Below, piece by piece: positions 7,245 to 15,417 of a DNA stretch of 51,390 nt; the stretch's first letter is position 1, and each line of letters starts with the position of its first letter. The notes beneath the pieces were generated by a model. It was not told where the DNA came from, did no database searches, and saw only the letters and a list, made by a program, of their open reading frames with translations. The position numbers and the translations under genes were made by a program. Source of the stretch: Streptomyces sennicomposti (GTDB taxonomy: Bacteria > Actinomycetota > Actinomycetes > Streptomycetales > Streptomycetaceae); assembly GCF_019890635.1 (NCBI RefSeq), contig NZ_JAIOAB010000052.1, forward strand, positions 1 through 51,390. Direction: 5' to 3'.

Positions 7245-9521
7245 GTGAGGTGTGTCGTGGGTCGCGGGCGGTGGCGGCGGGTCGCCAGTCAGGTCGGGCG
7301 GAGCGTCGCCGTGTGGGCCGTGTCCACGGTCACTATGCTGGTGCTCGCCGGGATCCTGCCGGACTTCCAGCTCCAGTCGCCCGACGGCGACAGCGCGACC
7401 ACCATCGCCGTCACCGCCGCCCTCGGCGCCGGCGCCTTCGGCGTGCTCTCCGCCGTCGTCTGGCCGCTGCTCGTCCGGCTGCTGCTGCTCGTGCCCGCGC
7501 TCGTGCTCGGCCTGCTGGTCTTCTTCCTCAACGGCTCGCTGCTCCTGCTCGCCCTGCGCCTGAGCCCCTCAGGCCGGCCCGAGGCGGCCCCCGAGACCGC
7601 CGTCATCGTGGCCGCCGTGATGTCCGCGGTCGCCTCCGCCACCGGCGCGGCCCTCGCCGTCCGCGACGACGACGCCTACCGCAGCCGTCTGCACCGCCTC
7701 GCCCTGCGCCGCGGCAGAACCCTGCCGCCGTGCTCCACCACGCCCGGCACGGCCGTCGTCCAGCTCGACGGCGTCGGCCATGACGTGCTGCGGGACGCCG
7801 TCGACCAGGGGCTGATGCCGACCGTGGCCCGCTGGCTCGGCACCGGCCCGGACCGGGCGGCGTCCCCGGACCGGGCGGCGTCCCCGGACCGGGCGACCGC
7901 CCCGCCCACGCACCGCCTCACCCCCTGGCGCACCGACTGGTCCAGCCAGACCGGCGCCAGCCAGCTCGGCATCCTGCACGGCACCAACCACGACGTCCCC
8001 GCCTTCCGCTGGTACGAGAAGGACGCCGGCGAGGTCATGGTCTGCAACCGGCCGACCAGCGCCGTGGAACTCCAGCGCCGCGCCGTCGCCCGCACCGGCC
8101 ACGGCGGACTGCTCGCCGACGACGGCGCCAGCCGCGGCAACCTCTTCAGCGGCGGCGCAGGCGAATCCGCCCTGGTCCTGTCCGTCTCGGCGCGCCGCGG
8201 CCCCGGCACCCGCTCCCGCGCCGGCTACTTCGCCTACTTCTCCGACCCGGCCAACGCCGTCCGCACCGCCCTGTCCTTCATCGCCGAGACCGGCCGCGAG
8301 ATCGGCCAGTCGCTGCGCGCCCGGCTGCGCAAACAGCGCCCCCGCGTCTCGCGCGGCGGCCTCTACCCGCTGATCCGCGCCTTCGCGACCGTCGTCGAAC
8401 GCGACGTCGTCGTCGCCGCAGTCGTCGGCGACCTGCTGGCCGGCCGCTCCGTCGTCTACGCCGACCTGGTCGCCTACGACGAGGTGGCCCACCACTCCGG
8501 ACCGCACAGCCGGGACGCCGCGAAGGTGCTGCGCCGCCTGGACCGCGCCCTCGCCCTGATCGAGAAGGTCGCCGAGCACGCCCCGCGCCCGTACCGGATC
8601 GTCGTCCTGTCCGACCACGGGCAGAGCCCCGGCGAGACCTTCCGCGCCCGCTACGGCCTCACCCTCGGCGACCTGGTCCGGGCCGGCTGCGGACTGCCCG
8701 TGCCGCGCCGCGCCCGGCGGACCCGCAGCGGCGCCGAGGCGCGGGCCGCCGTCCGGGCCGCGCTGCGCCGCCCGGTGGAGGAGGGCGCCGAGCACCACCG
8801 CCCCGCCCGCCGCCCCGAGCCGGTCGTGCTGGCCTCCGGCAACCTCGGCCTGGTCTCGTTCCCGGACGTGCCGCACCGGATGAGCGAGGAGGAGATCGCC
8901 GCCCGGCACCCCGCGCTGCTGCCCACCCTCGCCAACCACCCCGGCATCGGCTTCCTGCTCGTACGCAGCGAGGAGCACGGCGGCGTGGTCCTCGGCGCCC
9001 GCGGCGCGCGCATCCCGCTCGCCGACCTCGACGCCGACCCCGGGCCGCTCGCCGTGTTCGGCCCCGGTGCGGCCGACGCCGTCCGCCGCACCCACTCCTT
9101 CCCGCACACCGCCGACATCATGGTCAACTCCAGCCACGACCCGGCCGACGGCGAGGTGCTGGCCTTCGAGGAGCAGATCGGCTCGCACGGCGGCCTCGGC
9201 GGCGCGCAGTCCCGCCCCTTCCTGCTGTCCCCGCTGCTGTGCTCCCCGCCCGTCCCCGAGGACACGGAACTCGTCGGCGCCGAGGAGATCCACCGCGTCC
9301 TGCGCCGCTGGCTGACCGAGGCGGCCGCACCCCCACGGGTCCCGGCCCAGGCCGCACCGGAGACGGAAGCGGAGACGCCGCGCGCAGCGGGGACGCCGGG
9401 AGCGGGGGCGCTCGGAGGGGAGACGCCGGCAGCGGGCACGCCGCAAGCGGCGACACCTGCGACGGGGACATCGGAGACGGACGCGGAGACGGACGCCGAG
9501 ACGGAGGAGCGGGCCGCCTGA
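7245..9521 (+). CDS. Membrane holin-like (phage holin family 4/YvlD) domain fused to an alkaline phosphatase superfamily domain
   Basis: The product is 758 residues from a GTG start at 7245 with GGAGGG 12 bases upstream. Residues about 17-130 form four membrane segments (VAVWAVSTVTMLVLAGI, a Gly/Ala-rich second, LLLVPALVLGLLVFFLNG, and TAVIVAAVMSAVASATGAA) in the pattern of the four-helix holin/YvlD family. The rest is an alkaline phosphatase-superfamily domain: VVQLDGVGHDVL (first metal ligand), SSQTGASQLGIL (nucleophile region), YADLVAYDEVAHHSGP and VVLSDHGQSPGE. This makes a membrane-tethered phosphodiesterase or phosphotransferase plausible. A near-exact 18-bp repeat at about 7847-7895 gives PDRAAS copies, and the last 60 residues are Thr/Ala/Glu-rich and disordered. 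Substrate unknown. Confidence 0.78.
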   Translation: MRCVVGRGRWRRVASQVGRSVAVWAVSTVTMLVLAGILPDFQLQSPDGDSATTIAVTAALGAGAFGVLSAVVWPLLVRLLLLVPALVLGLLVFFLNGSLLLLALRLSPSGRPEAAPETAVIVAAVMSAVASATGAALAVRDDDAYRSRLHRLALRRGRTLPPCSTTPGTAVVQLDGVGHDVLRDAVDQGLMPTVARWLGTGPDRAASPDRAASPDRATAPPTHRLTPWRTDWSSQTGASQLGILHGTNHDVPAFRWYEKDAGEVMVCNRPTSAVELQRRAVARTGHGGLLADDGASRGNLFSGGAGESALVLSVSARRGPGTRSRAGYFAYFSDPANAVRTALSFIAETGREIGQSLRARLRKQRPRVSRGGLYPLIRAFATVVERDVVVAAVVGDLLAGRSVVYADLVAYDEVAHHSGPHSRDAAKVLRRLDRALALIEKVAEHAPRPYRIVVLSDHGQSPGETFRARYGLTLGDLVRAGCGLPVPRRARRTRSGAEARAAVRAALRRPVEEGAEHHRPARRPEPVVLASGNLGLVSFPDVPHRMSEEEIAARHPALLPTLANHPGIGFLLVRSEEHGGVVLGARGARIPLADLDADPGPLAVFGPGAADAVRRTHSFPHTADIMVNSSHDPADGEVLAFEEQIGSHGGLGGAQSRPFLLSPLLCSPPVPEDTELVGAEEIHRVLRRWLTEAAAPPRVPAQAAPETEAETPRAAGTPGAGALGGETPAAGTPQAATPATGTSETDAETDAETEERAA

Positions 9522-9688
9522 CCGCCCCCGGACCGCACCGGCCGCCCATACCGGACCAGGCCGCCCGTACCCTCCCGAAACGCCCCCGTCGCCGCCCCGT
9601 TCACCGCGTCCGCGCGCCCGGGATGTGATCGGATGGGGGCGACGGAACCCCGGCAACGGGTCCCAAGGCGAAAGGTATGGATCACACC

Positions 9689-10114
9689 GTGGCAACTACG
9701 CGCACCGCTCACACCGTCTGGGAAGGCAACCTGCTCGAGGGCAACGGCGTCGTGACCTTCGACTCCTCCGGCATCGGTGAGCAGCCGGTGTCCTGGCCGT
9801 CGCGCGCCGAGCAGGCGAACGGCAAGACCAGCCCCGAGGAGCTGATCGCCGCCGCCCACTCCAGCTGCTTCTCCATGGCGCTCTCGCACGGCCTGGCCGG
9901 CGCCGGCACCCCGCCCACCAAGATCGAGACCAAGGCCGACGTGACCTTCCAGCCGGGCACGGGCATCACCGGCATCCACCTCACCGTCGAGGGCACCGTG
10001 CCCGGCATCGACAACGACGCCTTCGTCGCCGCCGCCGAGGACGCCAAGAAGAACTGCCCGGTCAGCCAGGCCCTGACCGGCACCACCATCACCCTGGACG
10101 CCAAGCTCGCCTGA
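9689..10114 (+). CDS. OsmC family peroxiredoxin
   Basis: The product is 141 residues from GTG 9689, which gives the N-terminus MATTRTAHTVWEGNL typical of the family. The ATG at 9677 is also in frame, but AAAGG sits almost on top of it. The two redox cysteines are visible: Cys60 in AAHSSCFSMAL and Cys123 in KNCPVSQAL. OsmC proteins reduce organic and lipid hydroperoxides in the cytoplasm, forming a disulfide between these cysteines. The EGNGVVTFDSSG segment places it in the OsmC rather than the Ohr branch. It is monocistronic, followed by a strong hairpin at 10184-10219. Confidence 0.93.
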   Translation: MATTRTAHTVWEGNLLEGNGVVTFDSSGIGEQPVSWPSRAEQANGKTSPEELIAAAHSSCFSMALSHGLAGAGTPPTKIETKADVTFQPGTGITGIHLTVEGTVPGIDNDAFVAAAEDAKKNCPVSQALTGTTITLDAKLA

Positions 10115-10183
10115 CGCGCCCCGTCCGGCACCCCGCCGCACGAGGCGGCCCGGCCCGTCCCGGACACGGGACGACCGCCCCCC

Positions 10184-10219
10184 GATGCCGCGCCCCCGCA
10201 CCCCGGGGTGCGCGGCATC
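10184..10219. terminator. Hairpin downstream of osmC
   Basis: GATGCCGCG (10184-10192) pairs with CGCGGCATC (10211-10219). Inside lies a second palindrome, CACCCCGGGGTG (10199-10210), with a short 5' bulge. No U-run follows, as is common for actinobacterial terminators. Confidence 0.65.
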
Positions 10220-10230
10220 GTCGTACGCCC

Positions 10231-10302
10231 CCGCCGGGGTACCCGGCAGTCGCGTCCGCCGGGGTACCCGGCATTGACAACGGCCCGCTCCCGTCCTGGG
10301 CT
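10231..10302 (+). promoter_or_regulatory. Putative dnaK promoter with an upstream 18-bp direct repeat
   Basis: CCGCCGGGGTACCCGGCA occurs exactly at 10231-10248 and 10256-10273 (25-bp period, about 2.4 helical turns). The second copy abuts a perfect TTGACA at 10274-10279. A 17-base spacer leads to TGGGCT at 10297-10302 as a weak -10 candidate. The repeat touching the -35 suggests binding of a dimeric regulator. No HAIR or CIRCE heat-shock element is visible here. Confidence 0.6.
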
Positions 10303-10349
10303 GGAGACGGGGGACGACGCCCGGCGACGAACGGCGGAAGGGGACGACG

Positions 10350-12227
10350 ATGGCACGTGCGGTCGGGATCGATCTCGGGACGACGAACTCGGTGGTGGCC
10401 GTCCTGGAGGGCGGCGAGCCCACGGTCGTGGCCAACGCCGAGGGGGCGCGGACCACGCCGTCGGTGGTGGCGTTCGCCAAGAACGGCGAGGTGCTGGTCG
10501 GCGAGGTCGCCAAACGGCAGGCGGTCACCAACGTGGACCGCACCGCCCGCTCGGTCAAACGGCACATGGGCGACGCGCACTGGCGCTTCCCCGAGCAGGG
10601 CTCGGTCGACGGCACCCGCTATCGGGCGCAGGAACTGTCCGCGCGGGTGCTCCAGAAGCTGAAGCGGGACACCGAGGCCTACCTCGGCGAGGACGTCACC
10701 GACGCGGTGATCACCGTGCCGGCGTACTTCGACGACGCGCAGCGGCAGGCGACCAAGGAGGCCGGGGAGATCGCCGGCCTGAAGGTGCTCAGGATCATCA
10801 ACGAGCCCACGGCCGCCGCGCTCGCCTACGGCCTGGACCGGGGCGAGGAGCAGACCGTCCTCGTCTTCGACCTGGGCGGCGGCACCTTCGACGTGTCCCT
10901 GCTGGAGATCGGCGACGGCGTCATCGAGGTCAAGGCCACCAACGGCGACACCCGCCTCGGCGGCGACGACTGGGACCAGCGGATCGTCGAGCACCTGGTC
11001 GAACGGTTCAAGGGGCAGTACGGCGTCGACCTCGGCAACGACAAGATGGCGCTGCAACGGCTGCGCGAGGCCGCCGAGAAGGCGAAGATCGAGCTGTCCT
11101 CGTCCACCGAGACCTCGATCAACCTGCCCTACATCACCGCCTCCGCCGAAGGCCCGCTGCACCTGGACGAGAAGCTCACCCGCGCCCAGTTCCAGGAGCT
11201 GACCGCCGATCTGCTGGACCGCTGCAAGAAGCCGTTCCACCAGGCGGTCAAGGACGCGAAGGTCGAGCTGTCGGCCATCGACCACGTGATCCTGGTCGGC
11301 GGCTCCACCCGGATGCCCGCCGTCACCGAGCTGGTGCGCGACCTCACCGGAAAGGACCCGCACAAGGGCGTCAACCCCGACGAGGTGGTGGCCGTGGGCG
11401 CCGCTCTCCAGGCCGGTGTGATCCGCGGCGACGTCAAGGACGTCCTGCTGCTCGACGTCACCCCGCTGTCCCTCGGCATCGAGACCAAGGGCGGCATCAT
11501 GACCAAGCTGATCGAGCGCAACACCACGATCCCCACCCGGCGTTCGGAGATCTTCACCACCGCCGCCGACAACCAGCCCTCGGTCGGCATCCAGGTCTAC
11601 CAGGGCGAACGCGAGATCGCCGCCTACAACAAGAAGCTCGGCGTCTTCGACCTCACCGGCCTGCCGCCGGCCCCGCGCGGAGTGCCGCAGATCGAGGTCG
11701 CCTTCGACATCGACGCCAACGGGATCATGCACGTCTCCGCCAAGGACCTGGCCACCGGCCGCGAGCAGAAGATGACCGTCACCGGCGGCTCCGCCCTGCC
11801 CAAGGACGACATCGACCGCATGATGCGCGAGGCCGAGCAGTACGCGGAGGAGGACCGCAAGCGCCGCGAGGCTGCCGAGACCCGCAACCAGGCCGAACAA
11901 CTCGCCTACCAGACCGAGAAGTTCCTGACCGACAACGGCGACCGCGTCCCCGCCGACACCAAGGGCGAGGTGCAGTCGGCCATCGCGGAGGTGAAGGCCC
12001 TGCTGGAGCAGAACGCCGACACGGCCGCCCTGCGCGCCGCGACCGACAAACTGGCCACCGTCAGCCAGCGGATGGGCCAGGCGATGTACGCGCAGGCCCA
12101 GCAGTCGCCCGAGGACGCGGGCGGCGGCGAACAGCCGCGGGACCGGCCCCCCGGGCAGGACGACGAGGGCGTGGTGGACGCCGAGATCGTCGACGACGAC
12201 CGCGACACCAAGGGCGGCGCCGCATAG
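10350..12227 (+). CDS. dnaK: Molecular chaperone DnaK (Hsp70), orphan copy
   Basis: The product is 625 residues, full length for DnaK. The start has AAGGGGA about 6 bases upstream. The ATPase domain is complete: VGIDLGTTNSVV (phosphate 1), VITVPAYFDDAQRQATK, INEPTAAALAYG (connect 1), VFDLGGGTFDVSLL (phosphate 2) and ILVGGSTRMPAV (adenosine). The linker DVLLLDVTPLSLGIE leads into the substrate-binding domain with LIERNTTIPTRRSE and the helical lid. The acidic tail contains VVDAEIVDDD, close to the canonical C-terminus. No grpE, dnaJ or hspR is adjacent, unlike the main actinobacterial dnaK operon, so this is probably a second dnaK with its own regulation. It converges on a regulator gene downstream. 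Confidence 0.93.
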   Translation: MARAVGIDLGTTNSVVAVLEGGEPTVVANAEGARTTPSVVAFAKNGEVLVGEVAKRQAVTNVDRTARSVKRHMGDAHWRFPEQGSVDGTRYRAQELSARVLQKLKRDTEAYLGEDVTDAVITVPAYFDDAQRQATKEAGEIAGLKVLRIINEPTAAALAYGLDRGEEQTVLVFDLGGGTFDVSLLEIGDGVIEVKATNGDTRLGGDDWDQRIVEHLVERFKGQYGVDLGNDKMALQRLREAAEKAKIELSSSTETSINLPYITASAEGPLHLDEKLTRAQFQELTADLLDRCKKPFHQAVKDAKVELSAIDHVILVGGSTRMPAVTELVRDLTGKDPHKGVNPDEVVAVGAALQAGVIRGDVKDVLLLDVTPLSLGIETKGGIMTKLIERNTTIPTRRSEIFTTAADNQPSVGIQVYQGEREIAAYNKKLGVFDLTGLPPAPRGVPQIEVAFDIDANGIMHVSAKDLATGREQKMTVTGGSALPKDDIDRMMREAEQYAEEDRKRREAAETRNQAEQLAYQTEKFLTDNGDRVPADTKGEVQSAIAEVKALLEQNADTAALRAATDKLATVSQRMGQAMYAQAQQSPEDAGGGEQPRDRPPGQDDEGVVDAEIVDDDRDTKGGAA

Positions 12228-12331
12228 CCCGGAACCGGAGCCGCAGGAAGGCGGAATGCGAGCCGCCGAAAGGGAGACCGGAGTCGCCCGGACCGGCTCA
12301 AGAGCGTTCGCGGCTCAGCAGCCCCTGCGGC

Positions 12332-13195
12332 TCAGTAACCCTCGCGACACTCCCGCAGCAGCTCGCGGGTGCGCTGGGCCGACGCCGCACGGGTCGTCAT
12401 GTGGTCCAGCACCTCCAGGTGCGCGGCGACCTCGGCGCGCGAGTCCAGATACAGCGCGCCGGTCAGGTACTCGGTGTAGACGAGGTCCGGCAACTCCGGC
12501 TCGGCGAACCGGAACAGCGTGAACGGCGCGTACGTCCCCGGGTGCGGCCCGTCGGCGAACTCGGCGATCTGGACCGTCACCCGGTCCCGCTCGGTGAGTT
12601 CGAGGAGCTTGTCCAGCTGTCCGCGCATCACCTCGCCGCGCGGGCTCACCGGCCGGCGCAGCACCGTCTCCTCGACGACCACCCACAGATGCGGCGCGTC
12701 CGGCCGCTCCAGCAGCTCCTGGCGGGCCATCCGCAGCGACACGTGCCGCTCGATCGACTCCCGCCCGGACTGCCCGACCGTCCCCGCCTCCAGCACGGCG
12801 CGCGCGTACTCCTCGGTCTGCAACAGCCCCGGCACGAAGTGCGGTTCGTAGGAGCGGATCAGCCGGGCGGCGCCCTCCAGGCTCACGTACAGGCTGAACC
12901 AGTCCGGCAGCACGTCGTGGAAACGCTGCCACCAGCCGGGCTGGTTGGCCTCCTCGGCCAGCCGCACAAACGCGGCCGCCTCCTCCTCGCCCACCCCGTA
13001 CGTCTCCAACAGCACCTGCACGTAAGGGATCTTGAGGGCGACCTCGGCCAGCTCCATGCGCCGCACGGTCGCCGGGGCGACCCGCAGCACGCGCGCGGCC
13101 TCCTCCCGGGTCAGGCCCGCCGCGTCCCGCAGCTCCTGAAGCCGTCTGCCGAGCACCACCTGGCCCACCGTCGGCGCCGGCCGCCGCTCACTCAC
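12332..13195 (-). CDS. XRE-family helix-turn-helix protein with DUF5753 (Scr1-type regulator)
   Basis: The product is 287 residues from GTG 13195, chosen because GGGGAGG (13202-13208) lies 6 bases upstream; an in-frame ATG at 13210 would bury that site in the coding region. The N-terminal helix-turn-helix is LGRRLQELRDAAGLTREEAAR plus APATVRRMELAE. The rest is the DUF5753 ligand-like domain, with GLLQTEEYARA, the VVVEETVLRR block and the ELPDLVYTEYLTGALYLD stretch. Streptomycetes carry many such regulators, usually followed by a small DUF397 gene. No DUF397 gene follows here, so this is an unpaired copy. It converges with dnaK. Confidence 0.88.
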   Translation of the reverse strand: MSERRPAPTVGQVVLGRRLQELRDAAGLTREEAARVLRVAPATVRRMELAEVALKIPYVQVLLETYGVGEEEAAAFVRLAEEANQPGWWQRFHDVLPDWFSLYVSLEGAARLIRSYEPHFVPGLLQTEEYARAVLEAGTVGQSGRESIERHVSLRMARQELLERPDAPHLWVVVEETVLRRPVSPRGEVMRGQLDKLLELTERDRVTVQIAEFADGPHPGTYAPFTLFRFAEPELPDLVYTEYLTGALYLDSRAEVAAHLEVLDHMTTRAASAQRTRELLRECREGY

Positions 13196-13247
13196 GCCAC
13201 GCCTCCCCATACGCGCCGAAGTACGCGGATCAGTGTGACACAGCGTC

Positions 13248-14084
13248 TCAAGGGATCATCGAGTGAAGGTACTTGACGGTCGCCGGGTCGGCGGGCAGGA
13301 ACGTCTCGATGGCCAGCTCGGCCACCGTCACGTCCATGGGCGTGTTGAAGGTGGAGATCGAGGAGACGAACGACAGCGTCCGCCCGTCGTGCTCGATCAG
13401 CATCGGCAGCGCGAAGTACGGCACGTCACGGGCCGGTTCCTCCGACAGGCCCGAGCCGTTCTCCGGGACCGGGTACGCGGCCACCTCCTCGTACAGCTCC
13501 CGCAGGGCCGGGGAGCGGTGCAGCGCGATCTGCCGCTCCATCTGCGCCAGCAGATGCCCGCGCCACTCGCGCAGATTGCGGATGCGCGGCGCGAGCCCCT
13601 CCGGGTGCAGGGTCAGCCGCATCGCGTTCAGCGGCGGCGCGAGCAGCGCCTCCGGGACGCCCTCCAGCAGCATGGTGATGCCCCGGTTGGCCGTCACCAC
13701 GTCGTAGCGGGCGTCCACCACCAGCGCCGGATACGGCTCGTAGCCGAGGATCAGCCGCTCCAGACCCTCCCGCAGCGCGCCCAGCGCGGGCGCGTCCAGC
13801 GGGGTCTCCGGGTAGTGCGGGGCATAACCGGCGGCCAGCAGCAGCGCGTTGCGCTCGCGCACCGGCACGTCCAGGTGCTCGGCCAGCCGCAGCACCATCT
13901 CCTCGCTGGGGCGGGAGCGGCCGGTCTCGATGAAGCTGATGTGCCGGGCCGAGGAGTCGGCGCGCAGCGCCAGCTCCAGCTGACTGACCCGCCGCCGCTC
14001 GCGCCAGGCCCGCAGCAGCGGGCCGACGCCCTGGCCGGCGGGGGCGGTGGGAAGCGCGGCGGCAGCGGTGGCGACAGTGGTCAT
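13248..14084 (-). CDS. XRE-family regulator with MmyB-like ligand-binding domain
   Basis: The product is 278 residues. The helix-turn-helix lies at about 22-75 (LLRAWRERRRVSQLELALRAD, ARHISFIETGRSRPSEEMVLRLAEHL). It is followed by the MmyB-like PAS-type domain (GYEPYPALVVDARYDVVTANRG, NAMRLTLHPEGLAPRI, LSFVSSISTFNTPMDVTVAELAIETFLPAD). This class often controls a neighbouring metabolic gene in response to a small ligand, possibly a fatty acid. Here it is divergent from the pterin dehydratase and methyltransferase genes, whose shared upstream region at 14085-14247 may be its target. That target is inference; I see no clear palindrome there. Confidence 0.88.
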   Translation of the reverse strand: MTTVATAAAALPTAPAGQGVGPLLRAWRERRRVSQLELALRADSSARHISFIETGRSRPSEEMVLRLAEHLDVPVRERNALLLAAGYAPHYPETPLDAPALGALREGLERLILGYEPYPALVVDARYDVVTANRGITMLLEGVPEALLAPPLNAMRLTLHPEGLAPRIRNLREWRGHLLAQMERQIALHRSPALRELYEEVAAYPVPENGSGLSEEPARDVPYFALPMLIEHDGRTLSFVSSISTFNTPMDVTVAELAIETFLPADPATVKYLHSMIP

Positions 14085-14247
14085 ACGCCTGACCGTAGTC
14101 GAACCGGCGTCCGCTCCGCGGCCGCTGCCCGGCCGCGTCCCCTCCGGCCCTGGTGAGCGGGGACGCGGCGGCGCTCCTGTGGCAGGCTGAACACATACCC
14201 GCGGCCGCGCGCCGCGGACCCGCCGTCACCGCAGAGGGAGTGCTCCC

Positions 14248-14553
14248 ATGCCCGTCGAACCGCTGTCGCAGAAGGAGATCGAGGACCGGCTGGCCGAGCT
14301 GCCCGGCTGGTCCCTGGACGGGGACCGGCTCACCCGCTCCTACCGGCTCGGCTCGCACTTCGCGGCGACGGCGATGGTGGTGCACATCGCGCAGGTGCAG
14401 GAGGAGCTGGACCACCACTCCGATCTCACCCTGGGGTACGACACGGTCTCCGTCAGCGTGCACACCCACAGCGCGGGCGGCGCCGTCACCGAGAAGGACT
14501 TCCAGCTCGCCCGCCGGGTCCAGGACCTCGCGCCGGGCCACGGCGCGCACTGA
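14248..14553 (+). CDS. 4a-hydroxytetrahydrobiopterin dehydratase (pterin-4a-carbinolamine dehydratase)
   Basis: The product is 101 residues, the normal family length, with AGGGAG just upstream. The active-site signature is intact: VQEELDHHSDLTLGYDTVSV with His56-His57, then VHTHSAGGAVTEKDFQLA with His74 and Asp84. The enzyme dehydrates 4a-hydroxytetrahydropterin so the cofactor of aromatic amino-acid hydroxylases can be recycled. No hydroxylase gene is adjacent, so its partner must lie elsewhere. The methyltransferase gene follows 21 bases later on the same strand, suggesting co-transcription. Confidence 0.92.
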   Translation: MPVEPLSQKEIEDRLAELPGWSLDGDRLTRSYRLGSHFAATAMVVHIAQVQEELDHHSDLTLGYDTVSVSVHTHSAGGAVTEKDFQLARRVQDLAPGHGAH

Positions 14554-14574
14554 CCCGCGCGGAACGGGGGAGAC

Positions 14575-15339
14575 ATGCTGGACTACGACGAGGAAGCCGC
14601 ACGCTACGACGCCCTGCGCGGCGGCGAACCGCGTGCCGCCGCCGCGGCCGAGGCGGTGCTCGGCCTGCTGCCCGAGACGGTGGGGGAGCTGCTGGACCTC
14701 GGCTGCGGCACCGGGATCGTGACCCGCCGCCTCGCCGCGGGCCGCCCCGGAGCGCGGGTGACCTGCCTCGACCGGGCGCCCGCGATGACCCTGAGGGCCG
14801 CCGCCCGGCTGCCCGGCGCCGTCGTCCGCGCCGACAGCCGCCGGCTGCCCTTCCCGGACGGGCGCTTCGACGCGGTCACCAGCGTCTGGCTGCTGCATCT
14901 GCTGCCCGCCGCCGAGGACGTGCGGGCGGTGGTCGCCGAGTGCGCCCGGGTGCTGAGGCCCGGCGGCGTCTGGGTCACCACCGTCGACAAGGCCGCCGGC
15001 CACAACGTCGGCAGCGACATCGACGCCGTCCTCGCCGCGCGGCCGCCCAGCGCCGCCCGCGACGCCGGGGACGAGGTGGCCGGGTACGCCGCGGAGCACG
15101 GCCTGCGGCTGGCCGGCCGGGCCCGCTTCCCGGGCGTCGGTCAGGGCCGCAGCCCCCGCAGCACCGTCGAGGACCTGCGGCGCGGCTGGTTCGTCACGCT
15201 GCCGCCGGGTGAACCGCTCGCCGAGGAGTTCGCCGCCCGCCTCGCGGCGCTGCCCGACCAGGACCGTCCCCGCCCTGACCCGGTCTTCACCCTGCGCGCC
15301 TTCCGCCGGCCGGCGCAGGGCGAGCCCGCCGAGGGGTGA
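14575..15339 (+). CDS. Class I SAM-dependent methyltransferase
   Basis: The product is 254 residues with GGGGGAG just upstream of the ATG. The SAM-binding motifs are clear: ELLDLGCGTGIVTRRLA (motif I), VTCLDRAPAM (motif II acidic residue), RADSRRLPFPDGRFDAVTSVWLL-type post-I region, and VLRPGGVWVTTVD. This is the UbiE/COQ5-like small-molecule class and the substrate cannot be read from sequence. It is probably the second gene of a unit with the pterin dehydratase. A perfect 13-bp hairpin follows the stop. Confidence 0.88.
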   Translation: MLDYDEEAARYDALRGGEPRAAAAAEAVLGLLPETVGELLDLGCGTGIVTRRLAAGRPGARVTCLDRAPAMTLRAAARLPGAVVRADSRRLPFPDGRFDAVTSVWLLHLLPAAEDVRAVVAECARVLRPGGVWVTTVDKAAGHNVGSDIDAVLAARPPSAARDAGDEVAGYAAEHGLRLAGRARFPGVGQGRSPRSTVEDLRRGWFVTLPPGEPLAEEFAARLAALPDQDRPRPDPVFTLRAFRRPAQGEPAEG

Positions 15340-15353
15340 GCCGGGCACGACGA

Positions 15354-15388
15354 CCGGGTGGACCCCAGCAGCAAGGGGGTCCACCCGG
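15354..15388. terminator. Bidirectional terminator between methyltransferase and GH48 gene
   Basis: CCGGGTGGACCCC (15354-15366) and GGGGTCCACCCGG (15376-15388) form a perfect 13-bp stem with a 9-base loop, between two convergent genes. Confidence 0.85.
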
Positions 15389-15417
15389 CGTGCGGCACGC
15401 GGAGCCTTAGCGGGGAC

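Noticed and set aside
6202..7248. Long open frame running through the repeat field.
   Set aside because: Its product is low-complexity Arg/Ala/Gly/Pro repeats, several phases are equally open, and no ribosome site or domain is present. Stop-poor GC-rich repeats explain it.
10115..10349. HAIR (HspR) or CIRCE (HrcA) element upstream of dnaK.
   Set aside because: Neither CTTGAGT-N7-ACTCAAG nor the CIRCE inverted repeat is present; only the 18-bp direct repeat was found.
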